Assembly (NCBI GenBank): GCA_010093705.1
Contig: MU006102.1
Span: forward strand, 4,123-68,122
Source: Patellaria atrata CBS 101060
Lineage: Eukaryota; Ascomycota; Dothideomycetes; Patellariales; Patellariaceae
Direction of reading: 5' to 3'
DNA length: 64,000 nucleotides
Shown here: positions 45,201 through 56,310 of the stretch, piece by piece
How the letters are laid out: every line of letters begins with the position of its first letter
How positions within the stretch are numbered: position 1 is the first letter of the stretch
Notes under the pieces: generated by a model
The model's database searches: none
Told to the model about the DNA's origin: nothing
The model's input: only the letters and a program-made list of their open reading frames with translations
Position numbers and translations under genes: made by a program

Positions 45201-48200
45201 TCGTGGAGCATTCTCTACTGTAGCTCAGAGTTTTGCATCCTGCTGTCAACGTTGTCATCGAGCAGCGAATAGCTCGATTCAGGAACTGCCCTTCATTTGG
45301 TATAAAGTATGTGCACTTCATGACCACGAACATTACGCACTTCGCTTATTCAGCCTCTTAGCAAACTCTAGAATGCTTTCATGACCAATCATCGCTCATA
45401 ACTCGCCGGTCCGCAGGTCTTCCTAGTCTAATGGTTGGAGTCTTATCAGCTGATCCTACTGGGCCATTGCTTCAGAGTGCGCTACACGATCTTATTCGAG
45501 AGAGTCTGGGTGAAACGGATAGCAGTATATCTGACCATACGCAGTTATCGCAAGTTCACGCTATGAATTGCATCAAAGATATCTTTAAGAACTCCAAACT
45601 TGGACCACTTTGTGAAAGCTTCATAGGCGAAGCGTTAGACCTCGCGGCCCTTAAACTTGAATCAAATATGTAAGCTTACATGAAAACTATTTTTTATTAC
45701 TCGAGCTAATTTATGTTAAAGCTGGGCAGTCCGTAATTGCGGATTAATGTTGTTTCGAGCTCTCATAGATCGTTTACTTGGTACAAACGAAGCCCACGGT
45801 TTTGAACTACAACGCTGGATCAAGTCTTCAAAACTCTCGTTCGAGAGATACCCAAATCTTCTCCCTATTGTCTTAAAGTTATTACGCTCTAAGTCTACTG
45901 AGATTACTTCTAAAGCGAACTCGTTATCCAGAGAGACACGTCAACATGTTGTCACGGAGGGTGTGTTTCCTGCTCTTCAAATCATTCAGAAGGCACAGCC
46001 TCCTGTAGAATGCTTTCTCGTTTTCAAGGGTCTTGTATTCGACTTGTTAAGAAGTTCTCAATGGCATGTGCGAGACATGGCAGCACGAACTCTTGCGCTG
46101 CTACTCCAGATGGATGATGTAATTACTCCCATAATGGGAGAGCTTGGTTCTGTTGTATGCCAGAATGAGCTTCATGGCCACCTTCTAGCTATTTCTTGCT
46201 TTCTCGAAGGACGGTTACAGCAATTTGAGCATGGCTCACAAGGTACGTTTCTTTTATATGAATTCCATCACCACCATTGGCATCCTTCAGCCCCTGTACA
46301 CTTGCGGGACAACTACTGGGGGACTGCTAGTCTCGCAATACCAACCAACCACTATTGTTTTTACGCTCAGATCATGGGTACAAATAGGGAGATGTCCGTA
46401 CGTTTTCAAAGTTATTTTCATGATATGGAGTCGGAACCACCTTTTGAAGGAGCATACAGCAGATGAGGCATTCCAACGACTATGAGGAAGGGGTAAGCTA
46501 CACATAACGGGGGCTAATAACCGTTTAGGCTCACCTATTGATCAATCGTTTGTCGCAAAAATTTTATCACTACGTTCGATAGTTCTGGAGGATAATAAAT
46601 GCGCTATCACAAAAGCAACCTATCTAAAAATCATCAGGACAGTCCTGAAGTCGTTTCTACTCAACAGTGAATTCAATGGTACGTGAATATACATGAAAAA
46701 ATTTCTTCGTTAATGGGAATAGATACTATAGCAGGTCACTCCAATGAACTATTTACTCCTCAATTCGCAGCAGACATTTGGCCCTCAATTTGTGGGCAGG
46801 ACAGTTTTATAGGGTCCCCAGCCCTCCGTAAAGAGGTCGCTCAACTCTCGATTCTACAATTCTTTTCTCTTAGTGAGCAAGAACGGAAGACGTTAGGGAC
46901 CGTAACTGACGATCAGCTGACCGATATACTTGCTGCATTGGCACGACGAGATCCGGATGAATTCTGCAGCATGTTACAGGAATTCAGCTTCCTGTTTGAA
47001 GGTTCGCTACCCTCAAAATGTGATTATGCACTTCAACAGATGGTATTTACTCTTATGCGGATATTATCTGGGCTAAATGATCGGGAAGTAAAGTCTTCGT
47101 GTCTGCAATTTCTGGCTGATGCAATTGAGAAAACGTCAATTGACTGGTCTGAGTCGGTACAGAACCTACCTCAGGTCTTGGAAAACTGTATGAATCATAT
47201 AACTAAAGCAAGTCCTTCTCTAGTAGAGAACGCCTTAAGGCTCCAGGCTCATCTAATTGATTCTAAAATCCCATCCTCTCCAGCAGAGAGAAAAGATTCA
47301 CCACTGGTAGACGGAAGGCTCATCAATTTCATAAGTGGCCTTCGGATTAAACTGGCGGACACGAATGTTAGTTACTCCCCCCTTCCCTTCCTTGCTATTG
47401 GTACTGTTAGATTACTGTATCTTGCTCTGCAAACGTTCTTTGGGCTTCGCTCGATACAACGGGCCATAAGCTGTTAATTGCGTGCTAGATGCATAAACTC
47501 AGAAAATGGACCGAGGTATTAATCTGGCTATTCACTGAGCACAGTATAGCAAACGCACAGCAATAAGGAGGGCAAAAGATCAGAAGGAAACAGATATTTG
47601 GTCTGAAATTCGCTAACTAGTCAATAGCCGTTTTCCAGTCGCTTTGCGGCTGCTCGGTCCCTTGCAGTGTTCGCTCAACTTTGGAAATATAGAGCTTCGT
47701 CAAATATCGTTGAATCTACATTGACGGTTGCGGGGGTAGCTATCTACGATGTCATGAATGACGATGACGACGAGATCCGTGATCTTGGAGCTTCGATAGC
47801 GACAAAGATAATCGCTGGTTTCAGATATTCCGTAAACCTCAAGAACGCAGTACCCTTGGTTGCAAGTCAACGGTTATCCGAATATCTTGCCAGAAAGTTT
47901 ACCAACTCCCAGGTCCTGTGTGAAGAAGCGCTCCGCCACTTGATCATGACTGATCCATGGTCGAACTTATTCGAGGATTCCGTCGAAGAGCGGCTTCGGA
48001 TCGCGCGCGAAGAGAATTCGGCACTATTTATGCAGGAGAAACAGAATCTCTTCATTGATGAAGCAAGGGAAGCAGTGATTTGGTCTAGAGTCTTGAAGAA
48101 GCTGTCAGCGAAAGCAATACCGAGAAGGCTTGCTGAAGAGTTCACGCAGTGGGTGATGGATGGTCTTGTTGTTTTGACGGAAACGGCACGGACTGAAGAA

Positions 48201-48479
48201 GATGGACCCTTGGGGTGGACCTCAAAGGCTGACGTATACGCTCTCGGTATACAAGTCATCTATGGTGCGGATGTATTGTTGGAGTGGCGGAAGAAGACGA
48301 GGAAAGTGACCGTATCAGGACCGGACATCCGATGTGCATTGAGGAAATTCGCAGATATCGGAGAAAAGAATGAGTTACATGATCTATGGCTGGAGAGGAT
48401 CGAGGAGGTGTTGTCGTCTTCTATACTTGGAAGGTTGATAACCTTAAAGGATAAGATGAAACAAGTAGGTATAGTTTAG
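42277..48479 (+). CDS. Trm732/THADA family (DUF2428) HEAT-repeat protein
   Basis: Partner of the methyltransferase Trm7 in 2'-O-methylation of position 32 in the tRNA anticodon loop (known for yeast Trm732 and human THADA). Nine exons join in frame: 42277-43297, 43582-44617, 44664-44906, 45075-45306, 45362-45669, 45722-46242, 46529-46678, 46723-47366, 47628-48479, giving 1668 residues, near the family size. Most of it is helical HEAT-like repeat. The DUF2428 core includes INEWSKLHHRIFVSLHIIWQ, DILSYSWRALKEAST, CFTQLAELRHRGAFSTVAQ, SLITRRSAGLPSLMVGVLSA and WAVRNCGLMLFRALIDRLLG. Also typical are TIAGHSNELFTPQFAADIW and the C-terminal SRFAAARSLAVFAQLW. The Met at 42337 (MERLKTTQ) is an equally good start. 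Three introns are unusually long (284, 286, 261 nt), two of them with MITE-like inserts. Confidence 0.88.
43346..43517. mobile_element. MITE-like insert in Trm732 intron 1
   Basis: A 172-bp segment has terminal inverted repeats: left GTTGCTGTACGCTTGCTCT (43346-43364) and right AGAGCAAGCGTACAGGAAC (43499-43517), matching in reverse complement at 18 of 19 positions. There is no coding capacity. A clear target duplication is not visible. A near-identical terminal sequence occurs at 62155-62173, which supports a dispersed family. Confidence 0.65.
47411..47564. mobile_element. Diverged MITE-like insert in a late Trm732 intron
   Basis: A 154-bp segment within the intron at 47367-47627 starts ATTACTGTATCTTGCTCT. 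Its right end, read on the minus strand from 47564, is ATTGCTGTGCGTTTGCTAT. Both resemble the terminal repeat of the insert in intron 1 (GTTGCTGTACGCTTGCTCT) with transition differences and one indel. Probably an older copy of the same family. Confidence 0.4.
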
Positions 48480-48966
48480 ACTGTACAGTAGTGTTCAAAA
48501 CAGTACAGTTTCTCTAAAACTTGAGTCTCTAAAATTAATGTTCTTGGACGATAGCGTACAGTGTTCTTCATAACACGAGTGTCACTTGATCAATCCAAAC
48601 GGAGCGGTACCGAACCCCTGACTCTTCACCATTTCTACCTTACGTTTGTGACAATTACCTTCTTCAACCCTTCACTTTGCATATATTTCCATCTTCAGAT
48701 TTTATCAATATTGTCTTACTCATCATTGCTTAGCAACACCCAGCTCACCTCCCGGAAATCTTCATCTACCCGCGCGTCGCGTTTCAACTCAAACCTCAAC
48801 ATCAATGAACCACAACACAAATTTCTCAACAAAGTTCCAGAACAACATACTGCTAGTGGATACCTCAAGCTCTCGATTATCTATAATATGCTGACTGGAA
48901 TAGCTTACAAACCTCACTTCACTCCTTTCTTCTAAGAAGAATTTTCGAAAAAATCAAACCAACATC
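48480..48966. other. Intergenic region
   Basis: About 490 bp. Just after the Trm732 stop there is a short near-palindrome cluster of GTACAG/CTGTAC words (48482-48512). The CT-rich stretch before 48960 resembles a fungal promoter/5' leader for the small membrane protein that follows. Confidence 0.4.
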
Positions 48967-49146
48967 ATGGACAGTAACGTCGGAATCGCGGTCGTTATAC
49001 TATGCGGCCTCACTGTCATTGTATGCCTTTGTGTGTACATGTACCGTAAGTTGATCCGAAACGTTGCGCGTACGATGAACGAGCGGGCCGCGCAGAACAT
49101 CGAACTGGCCGAAGGCACGGCCACTGATAGAAGATCCGGGCCCTAG
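48967..49146 (+). CDS. Small single-span membrane protein (59 aa)
   Basis: Not recognised. A 59-codon frame begins MDSNVGIAVVILCGLTVIVC, continues LCVYMYRKLIRNVARTM and ends GTATDRRSGP. It has a 20-residue hydrophobic span near the N-terminus followed by a basic stretch, which suits a type III single-pass protein with its C-terminus in the cytosol. The codon usage and the CT-rich upstream leader (about 48640-48960) fit a real gene. Next to it, in the same orientation, is another single-span membrane protein gene. No known function. Confidence 0.5.
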   Translation: MDSNVGIAVVILCGLTVIVCLCVYMYRKLIRNVARTMNERAAQNIELAEGTATDRRSGP

Positions 49147-49687
49147 ATTGTCTGAGGAGTGGTAAGGCTATTTTTGATGTTTGATGACACTCATACGCTA
49201 ATAGTAGTAGGACATAGAGACCGAATCTTCGGCGGTTTCCGAAGAGTTATGTTTCGAACCTGCTGTCATAAGCCGCACTAGGAGACTGTGCCGGTTAGCA
49301 ATTTTATGTACAACTACGATGGACATATGCGAGGACTCGAGGTTGGCAAGATTCAATAATTGAACAACTATAAAACATCTGGCCATTACTCGCGGAATAC
49401 GTGACGAAGATGATTTGCTCGAGCTACCAATATTCATTTGACGATATTCGAAGATGTCTTGCACGATTGGGCAGCAAACAAAGGTATCTCCTGTGGCAAA
49501 CTTGTTTGCATGTTCGCAAACAAGCTGGTTGTAATGGAGAACGCCATATAATCCCACCGGCATAAACACAAGATATCAAAGAAAAGAGTGTTGGGATCTT
49601 GATTGTAACGACTGCAGAAAGAATATCTCTGTTGAACGAAATGGATGGGCTTTACCTCAACATGACCTGAAAAGTTGAAGATTCCCC
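49147..49687. other. Intergenic region
   Basis: About 540 bp between two membrane-protein genes in the same orientation. A minus-strand frame (49569-49198) is open but shows no domain; I leave it uncalled. Confidence 0.35.
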
Positions 49688-50745
49688 ATGGCTACATCCA
49701 CAAGATACAGCAACAGCTCTGCGACTACCACCGGAGTCTTGGGCGGTGTTCTCGGAGCGGTAGGGCTGATATTATCATACTCCATCTGGCGATGGGTTGT
49801 GCTTCCCCGACTGTATAACGGATACTACGACCCAGAAAAAGGTAGCGGAAGTCAATTACCTATGATTCTAGACCTTCGAACAGACGACCCAGACATACGA
49901 TGTCGTCCGCAGCGAAAGAAGAAGAACAAAGAGTTTGCGGGAGTGGAGGTCATTTTACCACCTGAGAAATCTCATCATAGAAGAAAACGAAAGATACGGA
50001 GGAGACAAAGCCTCTTCCGGACACAACAGATGCCCAATGGTTTATTTCCAATCCTAGAGAACCTTAGTGATCAAGGACATGACTTACGCCAGCGGTCAAA
50101 TTGCCCAATGCCCAGCATGTCACAAGCACCGCACAATAACCATGCTGCGCGAGACCATTATAGATCAAATATGGGACGCCCCAAATCGAAGCTGACAAGA
50201 CAGGCGGATAGAGCGCGGCTGCAGCTACGCACTCAACAAGATTCGTGGCCTAGGCCCTACAGAAACACTGGTATGTTTGATAGGTACGATTTCAAGCGCC
50301 ATCAGAGCAAAAGTTCTCAGATGGTGGATCGTGGAATATTTCAGCAAATATGGCTAATGAGGTTTTAGAAATGGGAGAATATAGTGTATCAGGGTCCTTG
50401 CCAGAGGCCGAGAAGTCAGACGCCGTTAACCGTCTCGCACCGCGAGCTCTCACTTATCGCTCGAACACAAAGAATATTTCGCAGATGCAGCCTTCTAACG
50501 AAGAGGACGAGGAGAGTGCAGATGTTCCATTTTTTCCCATATCTCCTGAGAGTGGTTATCTTGGAATGGCTCAGTCCGACCCACTTTCAAGTGACGACAA
50601 CGTTGCGATATCCTCTTTCCTCAACAGCCTTTCTCCCTGTAGTTTGTCTGCCGCTGGACATGTCTCATCTGTTATGTTCGGAAGGGATCGAAGCCCACCA
50701 GTAGAGAGTGCGGATTTGGGATCTCTGACAGAAGAGGACATATGA
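49688..50745 (+). CDS. Single-span membrane protein with a basic cytosolic domain
   Basis: Not recognised. Two exons (49688-50270 and 50369-50745) join in phase 1 across a 98-nt intron (donor GTATGT, branch GCTAATG) to 319 residues. Residues 14-42 are hydrophobic (TGVLGGVLGAVGLILSYSIW). After the membrane comes a strongly basic stretch (PQRKKKNKEF, HHRRKRKIRRRQSLFR) and then a Ser/Glu-rich acidic tail ending SADLGSLTEEDI. An N-terminus rich in Ser/Thr before the span suggests a short glycosylated extracellular end, as in fungal sensor-like proteins, but this is inference. If the intron is retained the protein ends early at 50368. Confidence 0.6.
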
Positions 50746-51774
50746 TGATATTGGAGGAGCCGTTAGGAATGCTAGTAGGGTTGGCAGTATTCCTTAGATC
50801 GAATGAACATGGTAAAGATTGCCATTGTACTGTACAGTACAACAAAGAAGGTGGAACGGGTCGTAGGTCTTCACGTAAAAGTCCTGAGAAAGAATTTAAA
50901 TGTAGAACGCCCGACAAGTTTGAGACAGATAGAACAATTTTGACGGTGTAAGGTGGTTTTAAATTAATTAGTCAGCAATGACACTCGCAAAGACACCTTA
51001 CGGAGTCCTAGGTAGAGGTAGAGAGTCAACGATATGTCTGATCATCAAGTCTCTTCTCTATTATTAGAAAACAGGTACATGCTCAGCAATATACATGTAT
51101 TTATCAGTTTGTGGGAGAGGTATTTCAGCTCTGCGCACCAACTTATGCGATTCCGGTTGCTCACTCTTGACGTTTTAGGTGACCGGTGAATGCAACAATA
51201 ACGACAAGGTCACCATGATTCCAAATGTGACTTTTGTATCCCTTAACCACAGCGTGGGGATGGAGTTTGGGATGTAAATTCCCGTACCCGACTGTACCCT
51301 TCGAATTCAGCTGCCCCGACTGCAAATGTATCTCGGCCCCCACCATCATTCAGCCTCATCGATATAAGATAATCCTTCGGAAGTGACAAAAGTATTAAAA
51401 CCATTCTATTAATGCTTGCTGGACCCCTCACACGCGCACCCCTATCTCAGTCTCGTTTCCAACCTCCTAGTAACACATTCAATAATATTCCCCCCCCCAG
51501 TTTTCTCTACCTTTAGTTCTACTCTGCTGAACCAGACCTAGAACTGGTTTGATAAAACTTGTAATCAAGTACACTGTACCGAGCTCAGCTGCTGTTAGCA
51601 CAGTTTTCATCACCCTCCTTTCCTCTGTTACCGCGTTGTTCGTTTCCTGTATAGACGATCAAGTCCTGAATATTTTAAACCAAAGCAGTTTGTCTATCTT
51701 AGCGTGTTCAGTGATCGTATAGAGGCTGAGGGATGCGCTGCCAGCTGTATCAGGAAATAACATAGACCTTCTTC
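50746..51774. other. Intergenic region, promoter of the hydrolase-ankyrin-CorA gene
   Basis: About 1 kb. A short perfect palindrome TTGTACTGTACAGTACAA lies near 50825-50842, in the 3' flank of the preceding gene. A run of nine C (51491-51499) and CT-rich sequence precede the next gene. No gene recognised. Confidence 0.4.
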
Positions 51775-54700
51775 ATGGAGAATCGGAACGCAGTCACAGA
51801 ATCAGTACACGACCCTGAAATATTTTCGAACACCTCCGCCCCTAGGCCTGATGAACAACAGTCCCCGAAGGTGGAAAACTCTTTAGGGTCCGCTCAACAG
51901 ACAGCAAACAATGCTAGACCCGAGGTAAGGAGGCCTATAGCGGGTAGGAGGTTATCTTCAAACCCTGGCTCGAGCAGAAGGCGCTCAACGCAGGGCAGGT
52001 CGCTTAATGATCTATATAACGACGTGAAACAAGGACTTGGAGCAGATGTAAAAGTGAAGAATCGGCTCCGCGTAAGTTTGAAGGACATTCTCAGTCATTT
52101 GCGATTTGTTTACGATAATAGGCGAGCCCAGGGGAATTAGGTCTACGAACTCTCTACCCGAGACAGAGCGCTACTGAAACCGAAGTAGATCTAGTTTTTG
52201 TACATGGATTGGAGGAGAATGCTAGTCAAACCTGGGGAATGGATCCTAATCAACCTGTGGAGGAAGAATCGGTCGTTCCCGAAACTCCAGTTAGAACCTG
52301 GCTTTCATATCATGGCATGCTTCCAAGTGCCATGCCTAAAGCGCGCATATTGCGTTTCGGCTACGATTATCAAGACCTAAAACAACCTACTTTGGCTAGC
52401 ATACGCTCAGTCGTCGCAAGAACCCTTCTTCAAGAGCTTAAAACTTATAGAGCGCGCCCAACACCAGAGTACAGATGGCGACCTATCATATTCATCGGCC
52501 ACGGATTTGGTGGTATCATAATTGAAGGCGTTCTAGCCCTTGCTAATGGCTCTATGTCCCATGTGATCACCCATTCGCCGATAGAAGAGACTTTATCACA
52601 TCAATCCGAAGATGTTGTCAAGTCAGAGTCGAACTTAGACATACTAAGGTCTACGATTGGAGTAATATTCTTAGCCACCCCTTTTATGGCTACAAATGCT
52701 GTCTTGAAGATATGGCGCTCTCGTGAGATTGGATGTGATAGTTCGGATTCACAAATCCGAAAACTGAAAAATAGCCATTTTGCAGCGCTAAGTGATGGGT
52801 CAGGAACGTCTGTACAAGCTAAATCCACGGAGACTCCAAACCCGCAAACGGCCAGAGCAGGGCCTCCATCTGGGAACGTCTTCAAGCATATTCGTTCCAG
52901 CCTCGACTTTTTAGCCTCGCAGTACAACATTGAATTGGTGTGCTTTTTCGAAGAACAGAAGGACATGGATTTAGAGAAGCTTTCTTCTCTTCAGGTATAC
53001 AGATGTTTTCATTCTTAAAAAGTGTCTGATATTAAGCTAACCGGAATTTCAGGTCATCTTAGATAAGAGGTCTAGCACACTTGACAATTACCAACACATC
53101 GGGCTACCTGTAACTCATACAGCTATGTCAAAGTTTTATGGTACAAAAGACCCCAACTATAGAAAATTCCTTAATGTGCTTCAAGACATAGAAAGTAATA
53201 TTCCGACGCGCCGGTTATGGCATAGCATATCTATCAGAGCTAATATTCAGGGCCTGCTAGAAGTCCCGGGAGTGAATGTCAATAAACAAGACAATCAAGG
53301 CGGAACTGCTTTGCACCTAGCTGCGGGATTCGGCGCTTCTCAAGCAATATTTCCGCTGTTACGCAAAGGAGCTGACGTACGTATCAGAGATTTGAACGGA
53401 AACACTGCATTAGACATCGCCAATCTAGTTGGTAATGAGACCGTAATCAAATACCTAACGGAAAATGCGTCGGGCGAATATTACAAATCAATACAGACGA
53501 TACCAGGGCAAGAAGCCGATAATGAGGTGGATTTCAATAAGTGGAATTACGGCCTGAAGGACGTCGAACCATCCGTCGAAGAATGCCGTAAAAAGGCTTG
53601 TATAGGGTTCCATGCCAAAGTCACATGTTTTTCTCCCTCAAGAACTCATCCTCTATTCCGCTATCAATGGAATCCTACCGTTTATGATGCACTATACGAC
53701 CCTTCTCATTCCAATATGCTCCCATTTCGAGATGGCGTCCTTCGTCGAGCAGATACACTAAATCGCGAATCCAAAACTGCAATGCAAGCGTCTCCAGACT
53801 CCGAATCTACTATAGGGTCTATACGTGAAGTTCACAAAGAGAACTTCACATGGTACCATCTCCCAGCTAACAACATCGTTTGGGTTAAAGTAAGCATACA
53901 AGACCAATTTTCCCTTGATTTGACTGTTAATGTGTATAGATTCTACTAAAAAGGATCCTACGAGAAGAGGTATTGCCTTATGAGATGAAGACAATCATAC
54001 ACAAGTTGAGTGGGCAACAACACCGTGGTCATACACCGTTTTCGCACTACATGAGAGCTGGATGTGACGTAGTGGAAATACCATCCTCCATAAAGCTAAA
54101 AGCTACTACTGAGGCGAGTGATCCGAGTCCTCCAGAGGTCAAAATAGCTTTGAATTCGAAGCACACATATGGAAGAAAAGGTGATAGCAAAGTCCCCAAA
54201 CAGCGGGAAACCGACATTGCTCTAAAATTATTCGTGAGTCCCACAGACACATCAATTTTTTCCTTGATTGAAGATCAAATCAACCCCGAGATTGCCTATT
54301 CTGATTAACGAATACGAATGATCTATTCTTCATGTAACCACAACGTTGTCTTCATATATACGATGAATTTCTAACCCAGAATCATAGATGCCATATTTCC
54401 ATTTTGAATCTATGCACGCCAGAGAATATTTGATGGACAGTATCCATTCGGGCGATGCTGAAAGTTTGGTTGATAAACCGAACGAAAACTTTTGCGAGAA
54501 CACCGATTTACTGCACGCTCATGAGACTCTTTTGAAAGGTTATCTAGACCTCGAACAAACTTATTCAAATTCGAAACGTACACACTCGGAGCTCCATATG
54601 CGACGGTCGCTTGACCAGTTTTATTACCATGCACTTGATAAGGACGATATTAGGCGTCGCGACGAAGACCAAGTTATGTACAAATGGTATAAGGAAAATA

Positions 54701-56310
54701 AGTTAGCTGAGTCTTACAGTGCATATAAAGAACAAGGAAAGGATAAAATTGAGGCAAACGATATCATGACTGAAGATGAATTTATTAGAAAAGACTGCAA
54801 AATTGTCATGGTTGACCAGTTATGGTGCTGGATAATTGGTGATCGTAAGTTAATGCTCGAAGAGGAGAATCAGGTCTGCCACTAATTGTTCAGATACCGT
54901 GATAACGAGCTTCCCAGAGGCGGCTGAGGTTACGGACGAGAACATCATAGACAAGATCGAAAAAGAGATTGAACGTTACGACACCAGCTCATTGCTGACG
55001 ATTGGAAATTTTGCTACTGTAATCATGAATTGCGCTGCTGGGTTCTTGGACCGATTTCGTGCGCCAACCATACTGCCAATTCTGGATGCGTTTGATCTCA
55101 TGATAAGCAAAGCAGTATGCGGTCCTTACAATATCACTTAGTCCGGTATAATTATCACTAACTCTTTCTCAAATAGCTGAAGCATGAGATGGATATGTTC
55201 GACGCGTTCAAAGAGCAAATAAAGAAATCGGAAGAAGAACAAGAATCTGGGAAGCGAAACGTCGAGATTCCGTTTAAGTTGTCTGTACGGAGCGAGGTAG
55301 AAAGGCTAAGAGACATCAAAGATATTAAAGACGAGTTGAAGATCATACAACAAGTTCTAAACCAACAACTTGACGTTGGAAACTCCTTTCAATCACTTGG
55401 CGGCGCGAACCTAAGCGCTGTGAAAGCTCTTTACGGCAGGGTTGCTTGTCTGGATAAGGAGGAATTTATCTCGCGAAAACTGACGCACATCGAAGACGAC
55501 GTAGAAGATATCAAGCGTATCACTAACCCACAGAATAGCTTTCCGCTCACTGATAACGTAACGGAGGAGCCGCAAGAGTCGGAGGAGCAACCTGATATTC
55601 AAAGCTTTCATAGTCAGGATGCAGATACGCTATTGAACACTATCAAAGACAATCTCAAGGCGGTGGATCTAATGTTATCTCAGGCCGAGGAAGCACATCA
55701 CGCTTTGAAACTTCTACTCAACTTAAAGCAAAAGCAGGCGAACGTGCAAGAAGCGAGGGCGACACGAGAAGGCGCTGAAGACACTGCTAAACAAGGAAGA
55801 GCTATCATGTTATTCACCATCATCACAATCGTCTTCCTACCCCTGTCTTTCCTCTCGTCCTTCTTTGCGCTGAATGTCCGGCAATTCCCTCATGAAGGTG
55901 CCGACGAGGGTGAACCGTTATTCGATCTCTCATGGGTCGCTGGTTGGATCTTCGGAATCAGCGCCGCTTTCATCTTACCTGCAATCGTCGGAGCGCTCAT
56001 TTTCGTAGATCCACAGCGAGTCGAGCTCTTATTATTGAGGGCTTGGATGCCTCGGTTGCTGACCTTCTACGCTTTTCTTTTGAGCGGTGTTTGGTATGTT
56101 ATTACCTTCGGCCCTTGCAGAACCGCGGGCAGAGGATTGAGGGACCGGAGAGTCCGTAGGAAAAGGGAAAAACGGCGTTACGATTTGGAAGCTGTTTCGG
56201 TGTACGATGAGAACTTCAAGACTGCAATAGAGGAAGTGGAAAGTATGAGGAAGAGTCTTGAGAGTAGAAGGGAGAAAACCGGGGCGTCACAGAATACGGA
56301 TGAAAAATGA
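51775..56310 (+). CDS. Alpha/beta-hydrolase - ankyrin - CorA-like membrane fusion protein
   Basis: Seven exons (51775-52071, 52122-52994, 53053-53889, 53940-54233, 54388-54844, 54894-55114, 55177-56310) join in frame to 1370 residues, all with GT-AG introns. After a disordered N-terminus of about 110 residues comes a DUF676/PGAP1-like hydrolase: DLVFVHGLEENASQTWG, IIFIGHGFGGIIIEGVLALA and TIGVIFLATPF. The elbow is GHGFGG, with Gly where the nucleophile Ser (GHSxGG) would sit. Residues about 420-520 hold ankyrin repeats (DNQGGTALHLAAGFGASQAI, DLNGNTALDIANLVGN). Then come a central domain (MPYFHFESMHAREY, KIVMVDQLWCWIIG), a coiled region, and two C-terminal membrane spans (AIMLFTIITIVFLPLSFLSS, then SWVAGWIFGISAAFILPAIV). 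FFALN replaces the GMN motif of true CorA channels. This suggests a membrane-bound sensor or effector; the activity is unknown. Confidence 0.88.

Noticed and set aside
46243-46528. Possible extra exon inside the long sixth intron of Trm732
   Set aside because: Exons 6 and 7 join in phase without it, and the frames inside show no conserved motif, though a hidden exon cannot be fully excluded.
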